Below, in pieces: positions 7,052 through 13,146 of a stretch of 14,449 nt of DNA (position 1 is its first letter; each line of letters begins with the position of its first letter). A model generated the notes under the pieces. It was given only the letters and a program-made list of their open reading frames with translations, did no database searches and was not told the DNA's origin. This DNA is from Candidatus Iainarchaeum sp. (GTDB lineage: Archaea > Iainarchaeota > Iainarchaeia > Iainarchaeales > GCA-2688035): NCBI GenBank assembly GCA_017610245.1, contig JAFCCK010000006.1, forward strand, positions 1-14,449. Reading direction: 5' to 3'. A program made the translations under genes and the position numbers.

Positions 7052-7069
7052 AAAAGTGCTTTAAAAGTG
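7052..7069 (-). promoter_or_regulatory. TATA element with AAAAGTG direct repeats upstream of the HTH regulator
   Basis: On the minus strand CTTTTAAAGC (7058-7067) is centred 30 nt before the GTG start and is the best TATA candidate. The heptamer AAAAGTG (plus-strand reading) occurs at 7052-7058 and 7063-7069, an 11-nt period or about one helical turn. The repeats overlap both ends of the TATA, as an operator for autoregulation would. A GAATTAATTATTC near-palindrome lies at 7037-7049. Confidence 0.4.
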
Positions 7070-7130
7070 TTTCGTCAATTGCCATCTGAAAATTGGACAA
7101 AATTAGGTTTTTGTCGAAGCCTTGCCGCTA

Positions 7131-7625
7131 TTACGGCATTGCCTTTCTTCTCGCTAGCCTGGCTTTTTTTCTTCCGCGTTTTCTCACGGGAAAACTTACC
7201 CTAAACGGAATCTGTGGCCCCTTTTCAGCAATATTTTTTATAACATCCACGTGTGTCGGACCAGAGCTTACTCTGCCATAACCCATCCTTTCAATGGCAA
7301 ATCTGCCAAACTTGGAGTTTGTTCTCCCTTTTAATATTGTAACGTCCGCTTTTCTCAATGCCATCTCTGTTGACTGCAAAACAACAGCACAGGCTTTCAT
7401 GCCTTCTATTTGTGGAACCCCATCATTAGGGAGCACATGGGTCAAGTTGAACATTCCCCCATATCTTATCCCAAGTAAGTGAGCTACCTCTTTTCCCCTC
7501 AAAAAAACTTCGGCATTTACTGGCGCGTTGTAGCCCTTCTTTGCCCATACCCTTGTAGTATAGGGCCCCCACCTTATCTCATAACCCCCGCGGAGCTTTC
7601 TCATTTTCGGTTTGGCATCAGCCAT
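7131..7625 (-). CDS. Conserved-looking basic protein of unknown function, encoded immediately after tRNA-Arg
   Basis: A 164-aa protein starting MADAKPKMRKLRGGYEIRWG. I do not recognise the family. The body is soluble, with several well-defined segments (NLTHVLPNDGVPQIEGMKACAV, TNSKFGRF, MGYGRVSSGPTHVDVI) that look like conserved motifs rather than random sequence. The C-terminus is a strongly basic tail (RKRGRKKARLARRKAMP) typical of RNA-binding or ribosome-associated proteins. The frame is open further upstream, but those codons are the tRNA-Arg gene, so ATG 7623-7625 is the credible start. It lies only 2 nt after the tRNA discriminator base, leaving no room for a promoter or Shine-Dalgarno. 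The mRNA is therefore probably released by tRNA 3' processing and translated almost leaderless. By context it may act in RNA metabolism; no enzymatic motif is visible. Confidence 0.82.
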   Translation of the reverse strand: MADAKPKMRKLRGGYEIRWGPYTTRVWAKKGYNAPVNAEVFLRGKEVAHLLGIRYGGMFNLTHVLPNDGVPQIEGMKACAVVLQSTEMALRKADVTILKGRTNSKFGRFAIERMGYGRVSSGPTHVDVIKNIAEKGPQIPFRVSFPVRKRGRKKARLARRKAMP

Positions 7626-7627
7626 AG

Positions 7628-7716
7628 CGGACCCGGTGGGATTCGAACCCACGACCTTCACCTTTCCCCTGGAAGAGTAGGAGGGTGCCGCTCTATCCAA
7701 GCTGAGCTACGGGTCC
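7628..7716 (-). tRNA. tRNA-Arg(CCU) with a 14-nt intron
   Basis: The minus strand folds as a full cloverleaf: acceptor GGACCCG/CGGGTCC, D arm GCTC/GAGC, anticodon arm GCACC/GGTGA (G27-A43 mismatch), variable loop AGGTC, T arm GTGGG-TTCGAAT-CCCAC, discriminator G. The anticodon CCU (7679-7681) reads the Arg codon AGG, and G73 suits tRNA-Arg. The mature form is 75 nt without CCA, which is not encoded. An intron lies between positions 37 and 38. A TATA-like element centred about 29 nt upstream sits in the end of the neighbouring membrane-enzyme gene. The tRNA is probably co-transcribed with the basic-protein gene 2 nt downstream. Confidence 0.95.
7664..7677 (-). other. Minimal bulge-helix-bulge intron in tRNA-Arg
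   Basis: The intron reads CTCTTCCAGGGGAA. Exon bases 32-35 (CUCC) pair with intron GGGG to form the 4-bp central helix (one G-U). The 3-nt bulges are UAC (U36, A37 and the first intron base) and AAA (two intron bases and A38). The remainder is a 7-nt terminal loop, UCUUCCA. This is a canonical archaeal splice motif at 37/38 reduced to about its minimum, with no inner helix. Confidence 0.85.
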
Positions 7717-7734
7717 AATAAATAATGGGAATGC

Positions 7735-7750
7735 AAAAAATTATAATAAA
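7735..7750 (-). promoter_or_regulatory. TATA box for tRNA-Arg inside the end of the upstream gene, with a T6 run
   Basis: On the minus strand TTTATTATAA (7741-7750) is centred about 29 nt before the first base of tRNA-Arg, the right distance for transcription to start at the tRNA. It overlaps the last codons and stop of the polyprenol-kinase-like gene. A run of six T (7735-7740) follows at once and could act as that gene's terminator. Confidence 0.5.
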
Positions 7751-8298
7751 AGCGTTAAGGTAATCGCAGCAGCAATCGGAATAGTAAAGTTATCATCTAG
7801 GGGAAGCAGTTCAGCGAGCATTCCAACAATTGTTGCAATCAATGCAACCCACCATTCAAAGAGTATTACGAGAAAAACAACTGAAGCAAGTATTCCCCCT
7901 AATGTTCCCTCCAAAGTTTTTTTGTCAACAAGGTAGTGCTTTCCAAGCCTTAGGCCAAAGATGGTTGAGGCAGCATCTCCGTACACTGCAACACACAATG
8001 CCCCCAACACAATCGTCTTGTCCTGGAACAAGAGCATTAAAACAAGCGTCCCAAGGAAAAACATTAAAGCACCTTTTCCGGGCAAATGCTTTTCGTGCTC
8101 CCTTTCCACCCTTTTCACAATTTCAGAAAAAATAAACACCCTATAACCTCTTTTGATTTCCCATGATACAAGCGCTCCAATCAGCAATCCAACCGCAATT
8201 ATCCCAGCCGCAACATGAATCCCAAACAAGGCGGTTATTACTACAAAGAGAGAGCCAAACTGCATGTGCACAAACTGTCTCCTTGCTTCTTGCCTCAT
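7741..8298 (-). CDS. CTP-dependent polyprenol/diacylglycerol kinase-like membrane enzyme (SEC59/DGK1/VTE5 family)
   Basis: A 185-aa integral membrane protein with about six spans. Motifs of the dolichol kinase / phosphatidate cytidylyltransferase-like superfamily are present in order: the N-terminal EARRQFVHMQFG helix, EIKRGYR, EREHEKHLPGKGA (residues 66-77), VYGDAASTIFG (105-115, with the conserved Gly-Asp), KKTLEG (126-131) and AELLPLDDNFTIP near the C-terminus. These lie in the cytoplasmic loops that bind CTP and the lipid. Members phosphorylate dolichol, phytol or diacylglycerol with CTP; the archaeal substrate is presumably a polyprenol or isoprenoid alcohol, which I infer. The start ATG overlaps the fibrillarin stop (ATGA), so the two are translationally coupled despite unrelated roles. 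Family call good; substrate unknown. Confidence 0.85.
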   Translation of the reverse strand: MRQEARRQFVHMQFGSLFVVITALFGIHVAAGIIAVGLLIGALVSWEIKRGYRVFIFSEIVKRVEREHEKHLPGKGALMFFLGTLVLMLLFQDKTIVLGALCVAVYGDAASTIFGLRLGKHYLVDKKTLEGTLGGILASVVFLVILFEWWVALIATIVGMLAELLPLDDNFTIPIAAAITLTLLL

Positions 8299-8957
8299 CG
8301 CTTCTCACCCAGAACCATTGCATGGTCTTTCTCAAAGGGCTGCAACAGCACAACCTGCTTTATCCTAAACTCCTTTTCCAGCACAGCAATTTCTTTTTCA
8401 AATACTTTTTTCGGGCTTTCCCGCTGCGAAATACTTTTCGCCTTCAATGCAATCAAACCCGTTTTTTCCTTGGGAAGAAATAGCGCAGCATTCTTATTAA
8501 ATATTTCCGCCTGGTTTTTCTGGGAAATGTCCTGGTAGAGCAAATCAATGGAGCTCCCTTCAATATGCTCCCTGTACGATTCTGGCTTATTTGCATCTGC
8601 AAGCACTGGTACGAGGTTAGGGCGGGCCTCACACAGCTGGATGAATTTTCTCATAACCCTTTCGCTAACATCCACACCAAACAAAAGCCCTTTCCCGCCA
8701 ATGATATCACTGATATGGGAAGCTGTTGTGCCCTCACTGCTCCCGAGATACAACACAGTTGCTCCCTTTCTCAGTGGAAGCTCCCTCAAACCATTTTTTA
8801 TCGCAGCAGCGAGCTTGCTCCTCCATGGAACCCATTCCCTGAACTCAGTGCTGCGCTTGGAAACAAGCTGCTCGCTGTAAACCTTTCTGCCGGGCACGAG
8901 ATTCCTGGTAAAGAGCTTTCCATTGCTTGAATAAACCCCTGAAAAGATTTGCTTCAA
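8295..8957 (-). CDS. flpA: Fibrillarin-like rRNA/tRNA 2'-O-methyltransferase
   Basis: A 220-aa SAM-dependent methyltransferase that adds 2'-O-methyl groups to rRNA and tRNA at sites chosen by C/D box guide RNAs, as part of a complex with L7Ae and Nop5. Diagnostic features are FREWVPWRSKLAAAI, the SAM loop LYLGSSEGTTASHISDI (69-85), GVDVSER, and the K-D-K-H tetrad: K48, D143 (YQDISQ), K172 (LKAKS) and H212 (DHAMV). The start is TTG 8955-8957; a Shine-Dalgarno-like GGGGG lies 7 nt upstream and the MKQIFSGVY N-terminus fits the family. A TATA-like element lies upstream in the gap to the Nop5 gene, so it may have its own promoter. It overlaps the downstream membrane-enzyme gene by 4 nt. Confidence 0.95.
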   Translation of the reverse strand: MKQIFSGVYSSNGKLFTRNLVPGRKVYSEQLVSKRSTEFREWVPWRSKLAAAIKNGLRELPLRKGATVLYLGSSEGTTASHISDIIGGKGLLFGVDVSERVMRKFIQLCEARPNLVPVLADANKPESYREHIEGSSIDLLYQDISQKNQAEIFNKNAALFLPKEKTGLIALKAKSISQRESPKKVFEKEIAVLEKEFRIKQVVLLQPFEKDHAMVLGEKR

Positions 8958-9010
8958 TTTATTTCCCCCTTTGCGATCTCTTTAGGCAATAGTAGGGAAT
9001 GGCCTGAACT

Positions 9011-9020
9011 TTATTATATA
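9011..9020 (-). promoter_or_regulatory. Probable TATA box for the fibrillarin gene
   Basis: TATATAATAA on the minus strand lies about 59 nt before the TTG start. Transcription would begin near 8989, giving a leader of roughly 30 nt that contains the GGGGG Shine-Dalgarno at 8965-8969. The 123-nt gap between flpA and the Nop5 gene holds nothing else I can identify. Confidence 0.5.
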
Positions 9021-9080
9021 ACTCCAATATTTTCTTTTTGTTCACATTAATAATAAGAAACAGCTAATGATATAAGAATT

Positions 9081-9878
9081 TCACTCTTTCAGCTGATTGA
9101 ATCTTTGCTCCAAATCCTGCTGCAGTTTTGCAGCAATGTCTGTCTTCCCGAAATAGTCCGCTTTTGCAGCAATGCCCAGCTTTCCAGCCAATGCCCTAGC
9201 CATCTTTCCCCTATTGCCCCTTGCAACCTTCTGCACAAGAGGGTGCATGTAGATAAGGCCATGCTTTGGCGGTTTTACTTGCTTGTTCCTCAAGTGCCTG
9301 AACAATGCTTTTTCCGCCCCAAGCAATTGAATGGTGCTGCTCGGCATCAAAGCGAGTTTTCTCAAGGAGCCGGCTTCCCCCAGCAGCTTCGCAGCAAGCA
9401 AAGCCCCAGCAACCTTTGAAAAATTGCCAGCAACCGCCTCCATTTCCTTCTCAATGAATCGCAGCAGGAAATCCCTTTCTTCGCGCAAATTCAGCGCGTT
9501 CAGCGCAAGCAGCTGCACCTCCTTTAGCATGCCCTCCTCTATTGCACTTCCCATGCTTTTCTTGGCAGCTGCAACAATCCTCTTCACATTCTTCTCCCCT
9601 GCCTGCTCCTTCACGCCCTTTTCACTGAATTTGCCTCTTTCGCCGACAAAATAAACTAGCTTCAAGAATGCTTGGTTATCCTTCACCATTCCCTTCAATT
9701 CCGGGAAGTGCATGCTGTACCATTCAATACAGTGCTCAGCAAGCAGGTTGAAGCAGGCATCAAGGTCCTGCAGCACAGCTGCAGCCCTAATCACATGGCT
9801 TTCCCTGCCAGCATACTTCTCCTGAACCTGCTTTTTTGCCTTCCCAATCAGCTTTTTCCTTAGTTTTTCAATCTCCAT
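9081..9878 (-). CDS. Nop5-like C/D box sRNP core protein lacking the N-terminal domain
   Basis: A 265-aa protein with the coiled-coil (NOSIC) region, AAVLQDLDACFNLLAEHCIEWYSMHFPEL at about 33-61, and the full Nop domain: GALLAAKLLGEAGSLRKLA and MPSSTIQLLGAEKALFRHL (158-196), PPKHGLIYMHPLV (203-215) and GNRGKMARALAGKLGIAAKADYFG (221-244). Nop domains bind the L7Ae-RNA complex. Typical archaeal Nop5 is near 370-420 aa and carries about 120 N-terminal residues that bind fibrillarin; here the protein begins at the coiled coil. The 58 nt upstream hold a TATA-like element rather than a missing domain, so the short form looks genuine. It lies upstream of flpA on the same strand, the usual pairing. 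ATG at 9876-9878. An alternative is a Prp31/Nop-like paralogue. Confidence 0.87.
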   Translation of the reverse strand: MEIEKLRKKLIGKAKKQVQEKYAGRESHVIRAAAVLQDLDACFNLLAEHCIEWYSMHFPELKGMVKDNQAFLKLVYFVGERGKFSEKGVKEQAGEKNVKRIVAAAKKSMGSAIEEGMLKEVQLLALNALNLREERDFLLRFIEKEMEAVAGNFSKVAGALLAAKLLGEAGSLRKLALMPSSTIQLLGAEKALFRHLRNKQVKPPKHGLIYMHPLVQKVARGNRGKMARALAGKLGIAAKADYFGKTDIAAKLQQDLEQRFNQLKE

Positions 9879-9904
9879 AAAACCGAATTAATTGTGCTGC
9901 AATA

Positions 9905-9920
9905 GCTTTAAATATATTAA
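9905..9920. promoter_or_regulatory. Shared TATA region between the divergent Nop5 and lipoprotein genes
   Basis: TTTAAATATATTAAAT (from 9907) is nearly self-complementary and is the only strong TATA-like sequence in the 58-nt divergent gap. Its centre is about 24 nt before the lipoprotein ATG (9937), consistent with a leaderless transcript, and about 35 nt before the Nop5 ATG (9878), consistent with a leader of around 10 nt. Confidence 0.55.
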
Positions 9921-9936
9921 ATCCCTTCTCTATTCC

Positions 9937-11586
9937 ATGGACAAAAAAGTTGCAATCTTTCTGCTTATTTCCATTTCCCTGCTCATCCTAAGCGGCTGTG
10001 TGCAGGAGAAGTGTGGGGATGGAAAGTGCGGCAGGGGTGAAACAGCGGAGAACTGCCCTGCTGATTGTGCGATTGAGGAATGCGGCAATGGAAAATGCGA
10101 AGCTGGAGAAACAGCAGAAAGCTGCCCGCAGGATTGTGGTCCTGCCAGCATTCCCAGAACAAGGGCAATGGATGAAACCACTTTCAGCAAGTATTACTTT
10201 GGAGCCGAGGGCTTTAATGGAACAGTGCCAATCCTGAGGGACCTTGCAGTTGCGCTTGAGGAGTTGGGCGTTGGCATAGTCGGGATTAACATGGTAAACT
10301 GGGACATGATAGAGAAAAGCCCTGGCAACTATGACTGGGGCTTTTTGGACAGCCACATTGGGATACTGCAGCAACATGGCTTTAGGGCGCAACTTAATGT
10401 GAACTCTATCTCCTCCTGGGCAACAATTAAGCCAAATCCTGCTTCTGATTTGCATTATGCCCCGCCAAGGGAGCAATACTGGGACGAATGGGGGCAGTTC
10501 ATCTATGAGCTTGTTGAAAGGTATGATGCCGATGGATTCAAGGACATGCCTGGCTTGAGGTATGCGGCAATTGAAATAATAAACATAAATGGCGAAATAG
10601 AGTTCCCTACTCACTGGATAAACAATGGCGGCACAGCAGAAAGCTATAACAAGCTGCTGAGGCTCGCACAGCAAAATGCGCACAAGGCAGATTCCAGTGT
10701 TGTTATTGCAAGGGCTGGCACTGCATTTGGCGGTCTCTTTGATGACAACCCAAGCGAGGAGGAGATTCAGGAAAGGGCTGATGCAATACCCTTCGGTAGG
10801 CAATTCCTCAATTTTGTGGAGAGCTCTCTGCAGCAGCCGGACTTTGATGTGTTTAGTATCCACTACAACGGCTATTACTCTGGGGCAAGACCAACTGTAG
10901 AATATTTAGAAGAGAGGATGCAAAGTTATGGCTACACAAAACCTATAATGGCTGACGATACGCAGAGCAATCTGGCAAACTATCTCTTCAATGACATGCC
11001 GCCGTTTTACGAGGATGCAGACAACAACGGCAAGCCCGATATTATGGAAACGCTTGATGACCCAAACAATGCCGGCTATGAAGATGCGAGGGAAAGGTTT
11101 TACCGCGACCAAGCTTCTCTCACGGTAAAGAAGCTTGCGGCAGGCAGTGAGGCAGGGCTTGCATATATCCTCGTAAGTGCGCTCTATGATTGGCCAGAGT
11201 ATCCCAGCATTGAGTGGAGGCACGCCGGGCTTATTGATACACTAGAGTACCAAAAAACAGGTAGTGTAGAGGCAGCGAAAAAGCCTGTCTTTTACTCCTA
11301 CAAGCTCTTTTTGGAAAAAGTGCTTGGGGCGAACAAAAATCTTGAGAGGATTGATTTGGGCAGCAGCGACTTACATATCTACAAGTACACCTTCCCTGAC
11401 AAGCAGCCGGTTTTTGTTGCCTGGAAAGAGGGGCAAGGGGCAACAATCAGCCTAAGCAGCCAGCTTGGGAAGGACGCAGCTACCATAACAAAAATAATTA
11501 CCGAGATTGGCGTAAAGGAGCCAAGTGTGGAGCAGGTTGAAGCTGATTTCATTTCCCTAGATGCTATGCCTGTTTTCATAGAGTGA
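9937..11586 (+). CDS. Exported lipoprotein with Cys-rich repeats and a glycoside-hydrolase-like barrel
   Basis: A 549-aa protein starting MDKKVAIFLLISISLLILSGC, a signal peptide with a lipobox (LSGC, lipidated Cys21), so it should be anchored outside the membrane. Residues 26-67 are two 23-residue modules, CGDGKCGRGETAENCPADC and CGNGKCEAGETAESCPQDC, probably disulfide-bonded or metal-binding. The rest resembles a clan-A (GH5/GH39/GH42-like) TIM-barrel hydrolase: WDMIEKSPGNYDWGFLDSHI is the typical barrel entry motif, NGE at 218-220 is a candidate acid/base position, and the KP[IA]..TE-like strand appears as KPIMADDT (335-342). The late segment EWRHAGLIDTLEY..KKPVFYSYKLF matches the barrel end of such enzymes. 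The usual nucleophile Glu is Asp here, so activity is uncertain. I start at ATG 9937, because the frame further upstream covers the TATA box. No partner gene for sugar use is adjacent. Confidence 0.82.
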   Translation: MDKKVAIFLLISISLLILSGCVQEKCGDGKCGRGETAENCPADCAIEECGNGKCEAGETAESCPQDCGPASIPRTRAMDETTFSKYYFGAEGFNGTVPILRDLAVALEELGVGIVGINMVNWDMIEKSPGNYDWGFLDSHIGILQQHGFRAQLNVNSISSWATIKPNPASDLHYAPPREQYWDEWGQFIYELVERYDADGFKDMPGLRYAAIEIININGEIEFPTHWINNGGTAESYNKLLRLAQQNAHKADSSVVIARAGTAFGGLFDDNPSEEEIQERADAIPFGRQFLNFVESSLQQPDFDVFSIHYNGYYSGARPTVEYLEERMQSYGYTKPIMADDTQSNLANYLFNDMPPFYEDADNNGKPDIMETLDDPNNAGYEDARERFYRDQASLTVKKLAAGSEAGLAYILVSALYDWPEYPSIEWRHAGLIDTLEYQKTGSVEAAKKPVFYSYKLFLEKVLGANKNLERIDLGSSDLHIYKYTFPDKQPVFVAWKEGQGATISLSSQLGKDAATITKIITEIGVKEPSVEQVEADFISLDAMPVFIE

Positions 11587-11590
11587 GGGA

Positions 11591-11600
11591 ATTTAAAATA
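11591..11600 (+). promoter_or_regulatory. TATA box for glycyl-tRNA synthetase
   Basis: ATTTAAAATA is preceded by purine-rich GAGGGA, a BRE-like context, and is centred about 36 nt before ATG 11632. Transcription would start near 11622, leaving a leader of about 10 nt that includes GTGAT (11624-11628), a short Shine-Dalgarno-like match. Confidence 0.5.
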
Positions 11601-11631
11601 ATTTGCCATTCTTATTTATACCAGTGATTCC

Positions 11632-13128
11632 ATGCCAAAAGAGGAAATAAACAACCTTGCTTTGAGGAGAACGCTTTATTTCCCGAGCGGGGAGATTTAT
11701 GCAAGTGCTCCAAGCGGCTTTTGGGAATTTGGTCCAATAGGGGAGGCAATACGCAGGAAAATTGTCGCTGTTTGGAGAAAGGAGCTTGTTGAAAGGGAGG
11801 GGATGATTGAAATCGGGGGCAGCCAGATTCTGCCGGAAGATGTTTTCAAGGCTTCCGGACATTTAGAGAGCTTTAACGACCCCATTGTACAGTGCAAAAA
11901 GTGCCATTCCCTTTTCAGGGCGGACAAGCTGATTGCCGAGAAGGTTGATGGCATTGTCCCTGAAAGCCTTGCAACAACAGAACTGGACAAGCTAATTGAT
12001 GAGCACAAAGTGCAGTGCCCAAAATGCAGGGGCAAGAACTTTGAGGAAGTAAGGAAATTCAATATGATGATGGGGCTGCAGATTGGCGCTACTGGCGACC
12101 AACCTGCTTACCTCCGCCCAGAAACATGCCAGAGCATTTTCTGCGATTTCAGGCGCCTATACAAGTCAAGCAGGCAGGAGCTGCCCCTTGGGATTGCCCA
12201 GGCGGGAAAATCCTTCAGGAATGAAATCGCTCCAAGAAACACTTTGCTCAGGCAGCGCGAGTTCGGGCAGATGGAGATAGAGGTTTTCTTCAATCCCGAT
12301 AAAATAAATGATGTCGCGCACTTTGAAGATGTAAAAGATTACAAGCTGAATTTGATGCTCCTAAAGACCGGCAAACTTGGAAAGGTTTCGTGTAGCGATG
12401 CTGCGAAGAAAAAGATTGTTTCCGGGAAGCTGGTTGCATACTACCTTGCGCGCGTGCAGCAGTTGTATGAAAAGCTTGGAATCCCGCTTGAGAAAATGCG
12501 TTTCAGGGAATTGGACAATGATGAAAGGGCTTTCTATGCAAAGGAAACCTGGGACTTTGAGGTTGAAACAGATTTGGGCTGGGTAGAGCTCATGGCATGC
12601 AATCACAGGACAGATTATGATTTGAAGGGGCATGCAAAGCAGAGCAAGCAGGACTTGAGCGTTACAGAAGAGGGGAAAAAATTCGTGCCGCATATATTCG
12701 AGCTTTCAGCTGGGATTGACAGGGCCTTCTACGTAATTCTTGACCTTTCCTTCAGGAAGGAGAAAAGGGGCAAGGAAGAGCGCATCTATCTAAAGCTGCC
12801 TGCTGCAATTGCTCCCTACCTGTCCGGGGTATTCCCGCTTGTCAAGAAGGACGGCTTGTTGGAGAAAGCAGAGGAGATTGCGCAAACACTGAGGGAGCAC
12901 CAGTTTGATGTGTTTTTCGATGAGAAAGGGAGCATTGGGAAAAGGTATGCGCGCGTTGATGAAATAGGGGTGCCGTATGCAATAACTGTGGATTATGACA
13001 CAATGAAGGACAGCACGGTTACACTGCGCGAAAGGGATTCAATGGACCAGAAGCGGATTGCGATAGAAAAGCTTCCAGAAACGCTCTGGCTGCTCTCCCT
13101 TGAAAAGAAAACATTTAAAGAGCTTTGA
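11632..13128 (+). CDS. glyS: Glycyl-tRNA synthetase (archaeal/eukaryotic alpha2 type)
   Basis: A 498-aa class II aminoacyl-tRNA synthetase that charges tRNA-Gly. The N-terminal ALRRTLYFPSGEIYASAPSGFWEFGPIG is the motif 1 region. A zinc-binding insertion carries C88-x2-C91 and C129-x2-C132. LRPETCQSIF (161-170), FRNEIAPRNTLLRQREFGQMEIE (motif 2, 195-217) and FELSAGIDR (motif 3, 356-364) complete the active site. The C-terminal anticodon-binding domain starts around 379 with YLKLPAAIAPYLSGVFPLVKKDGL. It is shorter than most archaeal GlyRS (about 560-580 aa). Most members read RPETAQGIF, so C166 and S168 are unusual, and the motif 3 Pro-Ser-Phe is Leu-Ser-Ala. ATG at 11632 follows a TATA box with a very short leader. 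Its 3' end carries the likely promoter of tRNA-Thr. Confidence 0.95.
   Translation: MPKEEINNLALRRTLYFPSGEIYASAPSGFWEFGPIGEAIRRKIVAVWRKELVEREGMIEIGGSQILPEDVFKASGHLESFNDPIVQCKKCHSLFRADKLIAEKVDGIVPESLATTELDKLIDEHKVQCPKCRGKNFEEVRKFNMMMGLQIGATGDQPAYLRPETCQSIFCDFRRLYKSSRQELPLGIAQAGKSFRNEIAPRNTLLRQREFGQMEIEVFFNPDKINDVAHFEDVKDYKLNLMLLKTGKLGKVSCSDAAKKKIVSGKLVAYYLARVQQLYEKLGIPLEKMRFRELDNDERAFYAKETWDFEVETDLGWVELMACNHRTDYDLKGHAKQSKQDLSVTEEGKKFVPHIFELSAGIDRAFYVILDLSFRKEKRGKEERIYLKLPAAIAPYLSGVFPLVKKDGLLEKAEEIAQTLREHQFDVFFDEKGSIGKRYARVDEIGVPYAITVDYDTMKDSTVTLRERDSMDQKRIAIEKLPETLWLLSLEKKTFKEL
13113..13120 (+). promoter_or_regulatory. TATA box for tRNA-Thr inside the 3' end of glyS
   Basis: ATTTAAAG is centred about 30 nt before the first base of tRNA-Thr, within the last codons of glyS (Phe-Lys). 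The gap between glyS and the tRNA is only 18 nt and contains no better candidate. Confidence 0.5.
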
Positions 13129-13146
13129 AGGCACTAATTCTTTATT

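Noticed and set aside
7626..7700. N-terminal extension of the basic-protein frame (starting near 7700)
   Set aside because: These codons are the tRNA-Arg gene read in frame; the cloverleaf is complete and ATG 7625 directly follows it.
8163..8538. Plus-strand frames opposite the polyprenol-kinase-like and fibrillarin genes
   Set aside because: Both minus-strand genes carry clear family motifs, so the plus-strand frames are shadows.
9892..9936. Longer N-terminus for the lipoprotein
   Set aside because: It would place the TATA region inside the coding sequence and put 15 residues before a perfect lipoprotein signal peptide.
9988..10863. Long antisense frame opposite the lipoprotein
   Set aside because: Its translation has no recognisable motif, many Cys/Leu/Arg shadow residues, and lies opposite a gene with signal peptide and fold motifs.
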